This document shows, piece by piece, positions 33,221-41,843 of a stretch of 64,000 nt of DNA. The notes below the pieces were generated by a model, which searched no databases, had not been told where the DNA came from, and was given only the letters and a program-made list of their open reading frames with translations. The position numbers were made by a program, and so were the translations under genes. Source of the stretch: Caulobacter sp. Root1455 (GTDB lineage Bacteria; Pseudomonadota; Alphaproteobacteria; Caulobacterales; Caulobacteraceae); NCBI RefSeq assembly GCF_001426905.1, contig NZ_LMFQ01000023.1:124001-188000 (forward strand). The letters are read 5' to 3'. Within the stretch, counting starts at the first letter, position 1, and each line of letters begins with the position of its first letter.

Positions 33221-34065
33221 GACAGTCTCCTCATGGAGGGTTGGCGGCGGACACGACTGTCCGACCTCGGGCTTTCGCGACGAGTGGGTGAGGAGGCGCG
33301 GAGCGGCCGGGCCAGGCCCGGAGACCGTGAGTGTTGTGTTTGCGTTTCGGCGTGGACAGACCGCTCCGCGGAACCGTTCTTCTCAAGGGACGGCGACTGA
33401 GGGCCTGTTTCATCCCGGTCGACGTTCCCCCTCGGACGGGCAGGATCAAAGTCGCCCGGAAGGGGCCGTCAGCGACTCCGACAGATCCTGGAACAGGCCG
33501 GTTTGAACCTCCCGGCCCCGTCGACCCGCCTGTCCGGCCATCGTCCCCGCCGGACCTTGGAGCCTTCTGAGCCCCGCCGTCCGCCGCGATCCGATCGCCA
33601 GGCCCAGGCGGCCCCGCTCGGTTCCACCTCCATCGCCGCTTCGGGTCGGTACCAAGCGCCCTCCTCCGCGATGGAGACGGGTTTATTGTGCGGGGGGTTT
33701 GAACACTGGCGCGTCGGTGACGCTGCTTTTTTTCAGAGCGTTGAAGTTGTTGAACTTCTTTGCCGAATTCGCGGGGATGGAGGCAGCTGGATCCCCGCCG
33801 GGGACATGCTCTCACGGCAAGGCCTGTGAAATCTTGTCCAGACGGCCAGGGCGAGTGCGTGTCCCCACGGTTGCCCCCAGCCCCTCCGGCAAGCCCACGG
33901 CTGACTTGGGGGACACGCACTCATCTCAAACGCCCCGCGAACCTGGCCGGCGCTCCGCCGTGAGTGCATGTCCCCAGGGGCGGCGCCCGAAAAGCCGCGA
34001 CCAAAACGCCGCCGCTGTGGCCGACCTCTGACTCCGGCGCGGTTTTCCACTATATAGCCCGCACC
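33221..34065. other. 845-bp stretch without a supported gene
   Basis: No reading frame here has a good start site or protein-like composition on either strand. Contents: the ribosome site of the small basic gene at the left; a complementary pair GGCCTGTT and AACAGGCC about 80 bases apart near 33402 and 33494; a T7 run at 33727-33733; GAAGTT-gttg-AACTTC (33743-33758); GCGGGGAT with ATCCCCGC, an 8-bp stem near 33771-33798; the GTGTCCCC repeat (33853-33922 and 33962-33975); and a TATATAG promoter-like box at 34051, just before dapF. The density of hairpins would suit an unrecognised small RNA. Confidence 0.6.
33853..33975. repeat. GAGTGCGTGTCCCC inverted repeat plus third arm
   Basis: GAGTGCGTGTCCCC (33853-33866) and its exact complement GGGGACACGCACTC (33909-33922) form a 14-bp perfect stem with a 42-base loop. 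A third copy with one change, GAGTGCATGTCCCC, follows at 33962-33975, about 90 bases before dapF. This type of intergenic palindrome recurs in alphaproteobacterial genomes. Confidence 0.8.
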
Positions 34066-34920
34066 ATGAGCCGCACCTTTCTCAAGATGAACGGCCTCGG
34101 CAACGACTTCGTCGTGATCGAGACCCTGACCCAGCCCTTCAATCCGACCCCGGACGAGATCCGGGCGATCGCGAAACGGGGCGAGGGCGGAATCGGCTGC
34201 GACCAGGTGATCGCCATCGACCCGCCGCGCGCCGAGGGCGCCAGCGCCTATGTGCGGTTCTGGAATTCGGACGGCGAGGAGACCGGGGCCTGCGGCAACG
34301 GCACGCGCTGCGTGGCCTGGCTGCTGATGCAGTCGTCGGGCAAGACCGCCGTGGCCTTCGACACCGTGGCCGGCCGCCTGACGGGCCAGATGGCCGGCGA
34401 CAAGCTGGTGACCGTCGACATGGGCCGGCCCGGTCTGGCCTGGGACCAGATTCCGCTGGCGGAAGAGATGGACACCGTCGGCGTCGAGCTGCAGGTCGGC
34501 CCGATCGACGCGCCGCTGGTCCACACCCCCGGCTGCGTCTCGATGGGCAATCCGCACGTGGTGTTCTTTGTCGACGCCCCGGTCAGCGACGACTTCGCGC
34601 GCGGCACGGGCAGCCTGGTCGAGCATCACCCGCTGTTCCCCGAAGGCGTCAATGTCGGCTTCGCCCACATCGCGGCGCGCGACCATATCAAGCTGAAGGT
34701 CTGGGAACGCGGCGCGGGCCTGACCGCCGCCTGCGGCACCGGCGCCTGCGCGGCCCAGGTCGCCGCCGTGCGTCGCGGCCTGACCAACCGCGTCGCCAAG
34801 GTCGAGTTCGAGAGCGGCGTCCTGACCATCGAATGGCGGGCCAGCGACAGCCACGTGATCATGACCGGCCCGGTGACCATGGAGTTCGTCGGCAAGTTGC
34901 CGGAGCTCGCGGTCGCATGA
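34066..34920 (+). CDS. dapF: diaminopimelate epimerase
   Basis: A 284-residue PLP-independent epimerase converting LL- to meso-diaminopimelate for lysine and cell wall. It starts MSRTFLKMNGLGNDFVVIE. The two catalytic cysteines are in ACGNGTRC (about 75) and ACGTGACA (about 223). The in-frame extension to 33964 runs through a repeat and is not coding, so the ATG at 34066 is the start. It leads an operon with overlapping genes for an SDR, mtaB and an EEP-family protein. Confidence 0.96.
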   Translation: MSRTFLKMNGLGNDFVVIETLTQPFNPTPDEIRAIAKRGEGGIGCDQVIAIDPPRAEGASAYVRFWNSDGEETGACGNGTRCVAWLLMQSSGKTAVAFDTVAGRLTGQMAGDKLVTVDMGRPGLAWDQIPLAEEMDTVGVELQVGPIDAPLVHTPGCVSMGNPHVVFFVDAPVSDDFARGTGSLVEHHPLFPEGVNVGFAHIAARDHIKLKVWERGAGLTAACGTGACAAQVAAVRRGLTNRVAKVEFESGVLTIEWRASDSHVIMTGPVTMEFVGKLPELAVA

Positions 34921-35762
34921 CGATCCACCCCGCCCCCATTCATCCGGCGATCGGGCCCGGCAAGACGGCCGTGATCACCGGCGCGGCCGACGGCATCGGC
35001 CTGGCCGCCGCGCAAGCCTTCGCGGACCTCGGCATGAACGTGGTCCTGGCCGACATTATGGGCCGGGCCCTGAAGAAGGCGGCCGACGCCATCGGCGACA
35101 AGGCCCTGGCCGTGGAGACCGACGTCGCCGACCGCGCCGCCGTCCAGGCCCTGCGCGACGCCGCCGTCGACAGGTTCGGCGCGATCGACGTGCTGATGAA
35201 CAACGCCGGGGTCGGCGGCGGGGGCGACGTCTTTTCGGGCGAGGACCCGTGGAAGCGCGTGCTCGACGTCAATCTTTGGGGCGTGATCAACGGCGTCCAG
35301 GTGATGGGCGAGGAGATGGCCGCCAGCGGCCGTCCCGGCCTGATCATCAACACCGGCTCCAAGCAAGGGATCACCCAGCCGCCGGGCAACACCGCCTACA
35401 ACGTGTCGAAGTCGGCGGTGAAGGCCTTGACGGAAGGGCTCGCCCACACCCTGCGCGAGACGGTCGACTGCCAGGTCGACGCCCGCCTGCTGATCCCGGG
35501 CTTCGTCCATACCGGCATGACCCGGCGCGGCCGCGACAAGCCGGCCGCCGCCTGGACGCCGCAGCAGACCGTCCAGTTCATGCTGGACAGCATCGCGCGC
35601 GGCGATTTCTACATCCTGTGCCCCGACAACGACGTGCCGCGTTCGCTGGACGAAAAGCGCATGGCCTGGGCCATGGGCGACCTCATCGAGAACCGTCCGG
35701 CCCTGTCGCGCTGGCACCCTGACTGGAAGGACGCCTTCGCGGCGTTCGTCGAAGCGCCGTGA
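34917..35762 (+). CDS. short-chain dehydrogenase/reductase
   Basis: A 281-residue NAD(P)-dependent oxidoreductase. The Rossmann motif is VITGAADGIGLAAA (glycine-rich loop), NNAGVGGGG follows, and the catalytic Ser, Tyr and Lys lie in NTGSKQGI and YNVSKSAVKAL. The Asp in VVLADIMG at the end of strand 2 favours NAD. Its ATG overlaps the dapF stop (ATGA) and its stop overlaps the GTG of mtaB, so it sits between dapF and mtaB, which more often adjoin directly. Substrate unknown. Confidence 0.91.
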   Translation: MTIHPAPIHPAIGPGKTAVITGAADGIGLAAAQAFADLGMNVVLADIMGRALKKAADAIGDKALAVETDVADRAAVQALRDAAVDRFGAIDVLMNNAGVGGGGDVFSGEDPWKRVLDVNLWGVINGVQVMGEEMAASGRPGLIINTGSKQGITQPPGNTAYNVSKSAVKALTEGLAHTLRETVDCQVDARLLIPGFVHTGMTRRGRDKPAAAWTPQQTVQFMLDSIARGDFYILCPDNDVPRSLDEKRMAWAMGDLIENRPALSRWHPDWKDAFAAFVEAP

Positions 35763-37105
35763 CCTACACCCTGATCTCCCGGCCGCCGAAGCCCGCGCCC
35801 GCGGTCGGCGAAGAGGGCGGACCGGCGACGACCGTGTCCGGTCCGGACGGCGTCGACGTGGTCACCTTCGGCTGCCGGCTGAACGCCTATGAGTCCGAGG
35901 CCATCCGGGCTCGCGCGTCGGCCGACGGCCTGGCCGACGCGGTGGTGTTCAACACCTGCGCGGTGACCAACGAGGCCGTGCGCCAGGCCCGCCAGGCGAT
36001 CCGCAAGGCCCGCCGCGAGCGGCCGGACGCCCGGCTGATCGTCACCGGCTGCGCCGCCCAGATCGACCCCGCCGCCTTCGCCGCCATGCCGGAAGTCGAC
36101 CTGGTGCTGGGCAACGCCGAGAAGGCCGCCCCGGGCGCCCTGCTCGACACCTCCACCCGCGTGCGGGTCAACGACATCATGTCGATCAAGGAGACCGCCG
36201 GTCACCTGATCGCCGGCCTCAAGGACCGCGCCCGGGCCTATGTCGAGGTCCAGAACGGCTGCGATCACCGCTGCACCTTCTGCATCATCCCCTATGGGCG
36301 GGGCAATTCGCGCTCGGCTCCGGCCGGCGAGGTCGTCGAACAGGTCCGCCGCCTGTCGGCCGAGGGCTATCGCGAGGTGGTGCTGACCGGCGTCGACGTG
36401 ACGTCGTGGGGCACGGACCTGCCCGGCCAGCCGACCCTGGGCCAACTGGTCGCCCGGATCCTGAAGCTGGTCCCCGACCTGCCGCGCCTGCGCCTGTCGT
36501 CGATCGACGCCGCCGAGATCGATCCGGACCTGTTCAAGCTGCTCGAGACCGAGCCGCGGCTGATGCCCTACCTGCATCTGAGCCTGCAGGCCGGCGACGA
36601 CCTGATCCTCAAGCGCATGAAGCGCCGCCACAGCCGGGCCGACGCCCTGAAGCTGGTGTCCGAGGTCCGCCGCGTGCGTCCCGACACCGCCTTCGGCGCC
36701 GATCTGATCGCCGGCTTCCCCACCGAGACCGAGGAAGCCTTCGCCAACACCTTGAAGCTGGTCGAGGAGGCGGGTCTGGCGTTCCTGCACGTCTTCCCCT
36801 ACAGCGCCCGCCCCGGCACGCCGGCCGCGCGGATGCCGCCGGTGAAAGGCCCTGTGATCAAGGACCGAGCCCGCCGCTTGCGGGAGGCGGGCCAGGCTGG
36901 GCTCGAGCGACACCTCCAGCGCCAGGTCGGCCGCGTCCTGTCGGGCCTGATCGAACGCGAGGGCGTGGCCCGGGCCGAGGACTTCACCGAAATCGCCTTC
37001 GATCCCGCCTTGGGGGGCGTCGCCCCGCAGGGCGAGATCGCCGCCTTCCGGGTGGTGGGTCACGACGGCGCGCGGGTGATCGCGGAGCTCGCCGTCCAGG
37101 AATGA
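35759..37105 (+). CDS. mtaB: tRNA t6A37 methylthiotransferase MtaB
   Basis: A 448-residue radical-SAM enzyme that adds a methylthio group to t6A37 of tRNA. The N-terminal UPF0004 domain holds its cluster cysteines in TFGCRLNAYESE, FNTCAVTNEA and VTGCAAQ. The radical-SAM motif is NGCDHRCTFCIIPYGRG (about 166-182). The C-terminal part includes LIAGFPTETEEAF and HVFPYSARPGTPAARMP, the MiaB/MtaB hallmark. It starts with GTG, overlapping the SDR stop (GTGA). The order dapF-mtaB-ftsY is a common alphaproteobacterial neighbourhood. Confidence 0.95.
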   Translation: MTYTLISRPPKPAPAVGEEGGPATTVSGPDGVDVVTFGCRLNAYESEAIRARASADGLADAVVFNTCAVTNEAVRQARQAIRKARRERPDARLIVTGCAAQIDPAAFAAMPEVDLVLGNAEKAAPGALLDTSTRVRVNDIMSIKETAGHLIAGLKDRARAYVEVQNGCDHRCTFCIIPYGRGNSRSAPAGEVVEQVRRLSAEGYREVVLTGVDVTSWGTDLPGQPTLGQLVARILKLVPDLPRLRLSSIDAAEIDPDLFKLLETEPRLMPYLHLSLQAGDDLILKRMKRRHSRADALKLVSEVRRVRPDTAFGADLIAGFPTETEEAFANTLKLVEEAGLAFLHVFPYSARPGTPAARMPPVKGPVIKDRARRLREAGQAGLERHLQRQVGRVLSGLIEREGVARAEDFTEIAFDPALGGVAPQGEIAAFRVVGHDGARVIAELAVQE

Positions 37106-38181
37106 TCGATCGTCGCGTCCTGACGGCCGTTTTCGCCGCCATCCTGCTGACCGGGGAAGCGGCCCTCGCGCAAGACGCGCCGCCCCCGCGGGAGCCCCAG
37201 ACCGAGGACACCCCGCCCGCCGCCTTCCATCCGATCGGCCCGATGCGGCCGGTCGAGCTCAGCGTGATGACCTACAATGTCGAGGGCCTGCCCTGGCCGG
37301 TGCGGGCGGGTCGCGGCTCCAAGCTCAGGGCCATCGGCCGCCAGCTGGCCGGCCTGCGCGAAAAGGGCCTCGAGCCCGATGTCGTCCTGTTGCAGGAAGG
37401 TTTCAGCGGCGAGGTCGACGACCTGATCGAGCTCAGCGGCTATCCCTATGTCGCCAAGGGGCCGCGCAAGAAGCAGCGCGACGGCAGCCAGCTGACCCGC
37501 GAGGACAAGCCGCGCTACAAGCGGGTGAAATACCGCCGCAAGGGCGAGGGCTGGGGCAAGTGGGGCTCCAGCGGCCTGTGGGTGCTGAGCAACCACCCGA
37601 TCAACTGGGTCAAGTCGCACGCCTACCACTATTGCGCGGGCCTGGACTGCCTGGCCAACAAGGGGGTGATGCTGGTCAGCCTCGAGGTTCCCGGCCTGCC
37701 CGTCCCGGTCGAGATCGCCGACACCCACCTCAATTCCAAGGGCGCCTCGGGCGTGCCGCGCAATCGCAACCGCATCGCCCACCACCTGCAGGCCGCCGAG
37801 CTGGGCCGGTTCATGGGCACCGACCGCACGCCCGGCGCGCCGCTGATCGTCGGCGGCGACTTCAACGTCATGCACGCGCCCGACCGCTACGACTACGTGA
37901 TGCAGCGCTATCCGTTCGAGGTGGTCAGCCAGGTCTGCTTCCAGACGCCCGACAGCTGCGACGCCAGGATCTCGGCCGACGGCGACGCGCCGTGGCTGGA
38001 CACCCAGGACCTGATCGGTTTCAAACAGGGCGACCAGGTGGCGATCCGGCCGATCCAGGTCGAGGCCCGGTTCGACGGCTCGGCCACCGGCGGTCCGGTG
38101 CTGTCCGACCACGACGCCTACGAAGTGACCTTCCGCCTGACGCCGGTTCCGATCTTGTCGTTTCCGCCCCCCAAGCACTGA
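37102..38181 (+). CDS. exported endonuclease/exonuclease/phosphatase-family protein
   Basis: A 359-residue protein with a signal peptide (VLTAVFAAILLTGEAALA, then QDAP) and an EEP fold: MTYNVEGLPWPVRAG (metal Asn), DVVLLQEGFSG (metal Glu), VEIADTHLNSKG, VGGDFNVMHAPD (catalytic Asp and Asn) and LSDHDAYEV (catalytic His pair). The pattern is close to sphingomyelinase-like phosphodiesterases. Export suggests action on lipids or extracellular phosphodiesters rather than DNA. Its ATG overlaps the mtaB stop, so it belongs to the dapF operon. Confidence 0.9.
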   Translation: MIDRRVLTAVFAAILLTGEAALAQDAPPPREPQTEDTPPAAFHPIGPMRPVELSVMTYNVEGLPWPVRAGRGSKLRAIGRQLAGLREKGLEPDVVLLQEGFSGEVDDLIELSGYPYVAKGPRKKQRDGSQLTREDKPRYKRVKYRRKGEGWGKWGSSGLWVLSNHPINWVKSHAYHYCAGLDCLANKGVMLVSLEVPGLPVPVEIADTHLNSKGASGVPRNRNRIAHHLQAAELGRFMGTDRTPGAPLIVGGDFNVMHAPDRYDYVMQRYPFEVVSQVCFQTPDSCDARISADGDAPWLDTQDLIGFKQGDQVAIRPIQVEARFDGSATGGPVLSDHDAYEVTFRLTPVPILSFPPPKH

Positions 38182-38189
38182 GGTCTCCG

Positions 38190-38645
38190 ATGTCCGAGAC
38201 GCCCAATTCGACTGGCGCCCTGACCGGCGGCTGCCAATGCGGCGCGGTGCGTTTCCGGGTCGAGGGCGAGGTCGGCCGCGCCTCGATCTGCCATTGCCGC
38301 ATGTGCCAGAAGGCCTTCGCCGGGCCGTTCGGAGCACTGGTCACCGTCAACGTCGCCGACCTGACCTGGACGCGCGGCGCGCCGTCGCGTTTCCAGAGCT
38401 CGGACGCCGTCCGGCGGGGCTTCTGCGCCGCCTGCGGCACGCCCCTCTCCTTCGAATGGAGCGCCGACCAGATCGACCTGGCGGTGTTCGCCTTCGACGA
38501 CCCGTCGCGGGTCGAGCCGGTGGTGCAGCTGGCCGTCGAGGGCCGTCCCGCCTGGATGGACCACCTGGCCGACATGCCCGTGCGCCCGCCGATCGGGCCG
38601 TCAGACGCGGTGGTCAGTCGCCAGCATCCCGATCACGACACCTGA
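38190..38645 (+). CDS. GFA-family zinc protein
   Basis: A 151-residue protein with the glutathione-dependent formaldehyde-activating (GFA/CENP-V) fold. Zinc-binding cysteines are in GGCQCGAVRF, ICHCRMCQ and FCAACGTPLSF, all in their usual order. Members add glutathione to formaldehyde in a few cases; most are untested, so the name should not be read as the function. It starts eight bases after the EEP gene and overlaps the convergent TRIC-type gene by 13 bases. Confidence 0.91.
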   Translation: MSETPNSTGALTGGCQCGAVRFRVEGEVGRASICHCRMCQKAFAGPFGALVTVNVADLTWTRGAPSRFQSSDAVRRGFCAACGTPLSFEWSADQIDLAVFAFDDPSRVEPVVQLAVEGRPAWMDHLADMPVRPPIGPSDAVVSRQHPDHDT

Positions 38646-39271
38646 TCCGCTTCCTCGCCGCCCGCGAATCCCGGCAGGCTCCAGCCGAACTTCAGCGCGC
38701 AGGCCCGCAGGCCGAAGGCGGCCGTGAAGCCGGCGATCCCGGCCGGCCAGAAGCCGACATGGAACAGAGTGGTCAGTCCGGCGAACACCCCCGCGCCCAA
38801 TAGGGCCGCGGTGATGTAGATCTCGCGGCGCAGCAGCAGGTTCGGCTCACCGGCCAGGACGTCGCGGATCACCCCGCCGAACGCGGTGGTCAGCACGCCC
38901 ATCATCACCGCCGTGAACGGATGGACGCCCAGGTTCAGGGCCTTGGCCGTGCCGACCACGGCGTAGGCGGCCATGCCCAGGGCGTCCAGCCACAGCAGGG
39001 CCCGGAACCGCCAGCCGCGCTTGCCCAGCAGCCAGACGGCGACGGCCGCCAGCAGACAGACCATGACGTAGCCGGGGCGCTGGATCCAGAACACCGGCGC
39101 GTCGATCAGCAGGTCGCGCAGCGTCCCGCCGCCCACCCCGGTGATGGCCGCGAAGAAGCCGAAGGTGATGATGTCGTGCTTGCGGTGGGCGGCGGCCAGC
39201 GCGCCGGTCGCGCCGAACACGGCGACGGCGGCGTAATCCAGCCAGAATAGGGTGGTCGAAAGCGCGTCCAT
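38633..39271 (-). CDS. TRIC-type (UPF0126) membrane protein
   Basis: A 212-residue integral membrane protein built of two similar three-helix halves plus a last helix. Each half has a signature: TGVGGGTLRDLL (about 43) and TAFGGVIRDVLAGE (about 128). Bacterial homologues form trimeric cation channels like eukaryotic TRIC. The Gly-Gly-x-x-Arg-Asp motifs and FWIQRPGYV are intact. Overlaps the GFA gene tail to tail. Confidence 0.9.
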   Translation of the reverse strand: MDALSTTLFWLDYAAVAVFGATGALAAAHRKHDIITFGFFAAITGVGGGTLRDLLIDAPVFWIQRPGYVMVCLLAAVAVWLLGKRGWRFRALLWLDALGMAAYAVVGTAKALNLGVHPFTAVMMGVLTTAFGGVIRDVLAGEPNLLLRREIYITAALLGAGVFAGLTTLFHVGFWPAGIAGFTAAFGLRACALKFGWSLPGFAGGEEADQVS

Positions 39272-39325
39272 TGGCGTTTCATGCCACGTCCGATAGAGCC
39301 TGTCTCAGGCTCCATCTCTATAAAA

Positions 39326-39376
39326 TTGGAGCGTGGCGAGCGCTGAAACCGCTCACACTTTCAGCTGCCACGCTCT
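39326..39376 (+). promoter_or_regulatory. ftsY leader hairpin with TTGGAGCGTGGC core
   Basis: GAGCGTGGC (39329-39337) pairs with GCCACGCTC (39367-39375), then GCTGAAA (39342-39348) with TTTCAGC (39359-39365), around a 10-base loop. The first 12 bases (39326-39337) equal those of the ffh leader hairpin. TATAAAAT at 39319-39326 is a likely -10 box, so the hairpin would be at the very 5' end of the mRNA. It ends 12 bases before the ATG, leaving only AAAGGAACGCC for ribosome entry. Confidence 0.6.
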
Positions 39377-39387
39377 AAAGGAACGCC

Positions 39388-40332
39388 ATGAGCGAAAAGC
39401 CCGAGCAGAAAAAAGGCTGGTTCCAGCGCCTGACGTCGGGCCTGGCCCGGTCGTCCCAGGCGATGACCGAGCAGGTCACCGGCGCCTTCACCAAGAAGCC
39501 GCTGGACCAGGAGCAGCTGGACCAGCTGGAGGAGATGCTGATCGAGGCGGATCTGGGTCCCCAGATCGCCGCGCGCATCACCGACGCCTTCGGCAAGGCG
39601 CGGTTCGGCAAGTCGTCGACCGAGACCGAGGTCAAGGAGGCCCTGGCCGAGCTGGTCGCCGCCGAGCTGTCCGACCGCGAGGGCGTGTTCGACCCGCTGT
39701 CGGGACCCAAGCCCTATGTGGTGCTGTTCATCGGCGTCAACGGTTCGGGCAAGACCACCACCCTGGGCAAGATCGCCTCGGACCTGACGCTCAACCACAA
39801 GGCCAAGGTGCTGATCGCCGCCGGCGACACCTTCCGCGCCGCCGCCGTCGAGCAGCTGAAGATCTGGGCCGACCGGGCCGGGGCCGACTTCATGAGCCGC
39901 CCGCCCGGCGCCGACGCCGCCGCCCTGGCCTACGAGGCCGTCGAGCGCGCCAAGCTGGAAGGCCACGACGTGGTGCTGATCGACACCGCCGGCCGCCTGC
40001 AGAACAAGCAGGGGCTGATGGACGAGCTGCTGAAGATCATCCGCGTGCTCAAGAAGGTCGATCCCGACGCCCCGCACGAGACCCTGCTGGTGCTGGACGC
40101 CACGGTCGGCCGCAACGCCCTGGCCCAGGAAAAGATCTTCGGCAACCAGGTCGGGGTGTCCGGGATTGTGATGACCAAGCTGGACGGCACCGCGCGCGGC
40201 GGGGTGCTGGTGCCGGTGGCCCGCGCCTCCGACAGCCCGATCAAGCTGATCGGCGTCGGCGAGGGCGTCGATGATCTGCAGCCGTTCGACGCGCGGGCCT
40301 TCTCGCGTTCTCTGGTGGGCCTGGAAGACTGA
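39388..40332 (+). CDS. ftsY: SRP receptor GTPase FtsY
   Basis: A 314-residue GTPase that receives Ffh-ribosome complexes at the membrane. The N-terminal acidic domain is short; the NG domain has IGVNGSGKTTTLGKIA (P-loop, about 113), AAGDTFRAAAVEQL, LIDTAGRLQNK, TKLDGTARGG and GVGEGVDDLQPFDA. It lacks the long acidic A domain of E. coli FtsY, as is usual in alphaproteobacteria. AAAGGAA precedes the ATG. Two bases after its stop comes yciB. Confidence 0.97.
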   Translation: MSEKPEQKKGWFQRLTSGLARSSQAMTEQVTGAFTKKPLDQEQLDQLEEMLIEADLGPQIAARITDAFGKARFGKSSTETEVKEALAELVAAELSDREGVFDPLSGPKPYVVLFIGVNGSGKTTTLGKIASDLTLNHKAKVLIAAGDTFRAAAVEQLKIWADRAGADFMSRPPGADAAALAYEAVERAKLEGHDVVLIDTAGRLQNKQGLMDELLKIIRVLKKVDPDAPHETLLVLDATVGRNALAQEKIFGNQVGVSGIVMTKLDGTARGGVLVPVARASDSPIKLIGVGEGVDDLQPFDARAFSRSLVGLED

Positions 40333-40334
40333 CC

Positions 40335-40961
40335 ATGACCGACACGCCTCCCGAAGCCGCCCCCTCCGAAGCGATCAAGAAGAACGCCGCCTGGGTGCGC
40401 ACCGCCATCGACTACGGCGCGCCGGTCGCCTTCGGGGTCGCGTTCTTCGCCACCAAGAATTTCCAGACCGCCACCTGGGTGCTGGTCGCCGCCTCGGCCC
40501 TGGCCCTGGTGCTGGGCTATGTGGTCGAGCGCCGGGTGGCGCTGTTGCCGCTGTTTTCCGGCGTCATGGCCCTGATCTTCGGGACCCTGGGCCTGGTGTT
40601 CCACAGCGACGTGTTCGTGAAGGTCAAGGTCACGGTGGTCAACGCCGCCCTGGCGGTCTTCATGATCGGCGGGGTGCTCACCGGCCGCGCGCCGCTCAAG
40701 GCCCTGATGGGCGAGGCCGTGCATCTGCCCGACGCGGCCTGGCGGACCCTGACCCTGCGCTACGGCGGCTATTTCGCCTTCGCCGCCGTCGCCAACGAAC
40801 TGGTCCGCCTGACCCAGACCACCGACATGTGGGTGAAGTTCCGCATCGGCCTGCTGCCCCTGGCCCTGCTGTTCTCGCTGAGCCAGGTGCCCTTCATGAT
40901 GAAGCACATCGCCAAGGGCGACGAGGCCAAGACCCCCGAGCCGCCGGACGCGGGATTCTAG
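40335..40961 (+). CDS. yciB: YciB/IspZ inner-membrane protein
   Basis: A 208-residue protein of the septation protein A family, linked to cell envelope synthesis and division. Five or more hydrophobic helices are seen, with the conserved EAVHLPDAAWRTLTLRYGGY and FKFRIG-like segment WVKFRIGLLPLALLF. A short polar N-terminus (15 residues) and C-terminus lie outside the membrane. It is co-transcribed with ftsY, its start only two bases after that stop. Confidence 0.9.
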   Translation: MTDTPPEAAPSEAIKKNAAWVRTAIDYGAPVAFGVAFFATKNFQTATWVLVAASALALVLGYVVERRVALLPLFSGVMALIFGTLGLVFHSDVFVKVKVTVVNAALAVFMIGGVLTGRAPLKALMGEAVHLPDAAWRTLTLRYGGYFAFAAVANELVRLTQTTDMWVKFRIGLLPLALLFSLSQVPFMMKHIAKGDEAKTPEPPDAGF

Positions 40962-40987
40962 GCCAACCGACAGCCCACGGACCATCT

Positions 40988-41001
40988 GTCGTCAAAACGA
41001 C
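40988..41001. promoter_or_regulatory. inverted repeat upstream of the MarR gene
   Basis: GTCGT-caaa-ACGAC, a perfect 5-bp repeat 53 bases before the MarR start and in the only gap before it. MarR proteins usually bind such repeats in their own promoter, but this one is short. Confidence 0.35.
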
Positions 41002-41053
41002 GCGTAACCGTGGTACATAAAGGTCCGTCGGCGGAAACGAGGGACGACGGACC

Positions 41054-41641
41054 ATGGCCAAGACCAAGGACAAGGACGGCAAGGCCGTCCACGGGGCTGA
41101 TCACGGCGGGGCGTTGGCCCGTTCGCCCAGTCATCTCCTGCACCGGGTCCTGCAGCTTGCCCTGGACATCTACGCCGAGGAAAGCGGATCGGGCGGGATC
41201 ACCCAGCGCCAGTTCGCGGTCCTGGCGGCGGTGGCCGAGAACGAGGGCGTCACCCAGACGGGCCTGGTCCGCGCCACCGGCATCGACCGCTCCACTCTGG
41301 CCGACATGGTCGCCCGGATGATCACCAAGGGCCACCTGGAGCGCCACCGCTCCGACCAGGACGCCCGCGCCAACACCGTCAACCTGACCCCCGCCGGCGC
41401 CGCCGTGCTGGCGGAGAGCCGGCCCAAGGTGGCCATGGCCGACGCCCGCATCCTGGCCCTGCTCAAGCCCAGCAAGCGCGAGGGCTTCCTGGAGCTGTTG
41501 GCCGACATGGCCGTCACCGACGTCCACGCCGAGCCCGAGGCCAAGGCCAAGAAGCTCAAGGCCCCCAAGGCCGAGAAGCCGGCCCACGGCAAGAAGGACA
41601 AGAAGCCCAAGAAGGAAAAGGCGGCCAAGAAGGCGGCCTAG
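41054..41641 (+). CDS. MarR-family regulator with lysine/alanine-rich tail
   Basis: A 195-residue winged-helix regulator. The MarR core runs from about 25 to 150: ITQRQFAVLAAVAENEGVTQ, VRATGIDRSTLADMVARMI (recognition helix) and RSDQDARANTVNLTPAG (wing). The last 40 residues are a histone H1-like tail of Lys, Ala and Pro (KAKKLKAPKAEKPAHGKKDK and more) that should bind DNA without sequence preference. The N-terminus also carries several lysines. Its ligand and targets are unknown. Confidence 0.88.
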   Translation: MAKTKDKDGKAVHGADHGGALARSPSHLLHRVLQLALDIYAEESGSGGITQRQFAVLAAVAENEGVTQTGLVRATGIDRSTLADMVARMITKGHLERHRSDQDARANTVNLTPAGAAVLAESRPKVAMADARILALLKPSKREGFLELLADMAVTDVHAEPEAKAKKLKAPKAEKPAHGKKDKKPKKEKAAKKAA

Positions 41642-41843
41642 GGGGCGACTTCCTCCATCCCATTTTCACCCGTCATCCCGGGCCCTGTTGTTCAGACCGG
41701 GGAGACGAGTGTGAGAGGTGTGGGCCGCGCCGCCCGAAATCCGTAGGTCTCGACGCGCTGAAGCTCTAGACTTGACCCACGCCGAAAGGGCGGCTCGGCC
41801 CGCTGGATCTCCCCGGCGCGCGAGCGTCCAGGCAGGAGCCGCC

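Noticed and set aside
33231..33413. 60-residue minus-strand frame (MKQALSRRPLRR) in the gene-free interval
   Set aside because: No ribosome site and an Arg/Pro/Ser composition typical of non-coding GC-rich DNA.
33740..33790. NFFAEF-like peptide resembling a tmRNA tag
   Set aside because: The order of residues does not match the alphaproteobacterial tag, no stop follows at the right place, and no tmRNA-like ends were seen.
35609..37063. 484-residue open frame opposite mtaB
   Set aside because: Shadow of mtaB, whose radical-SAM motifs are intact.
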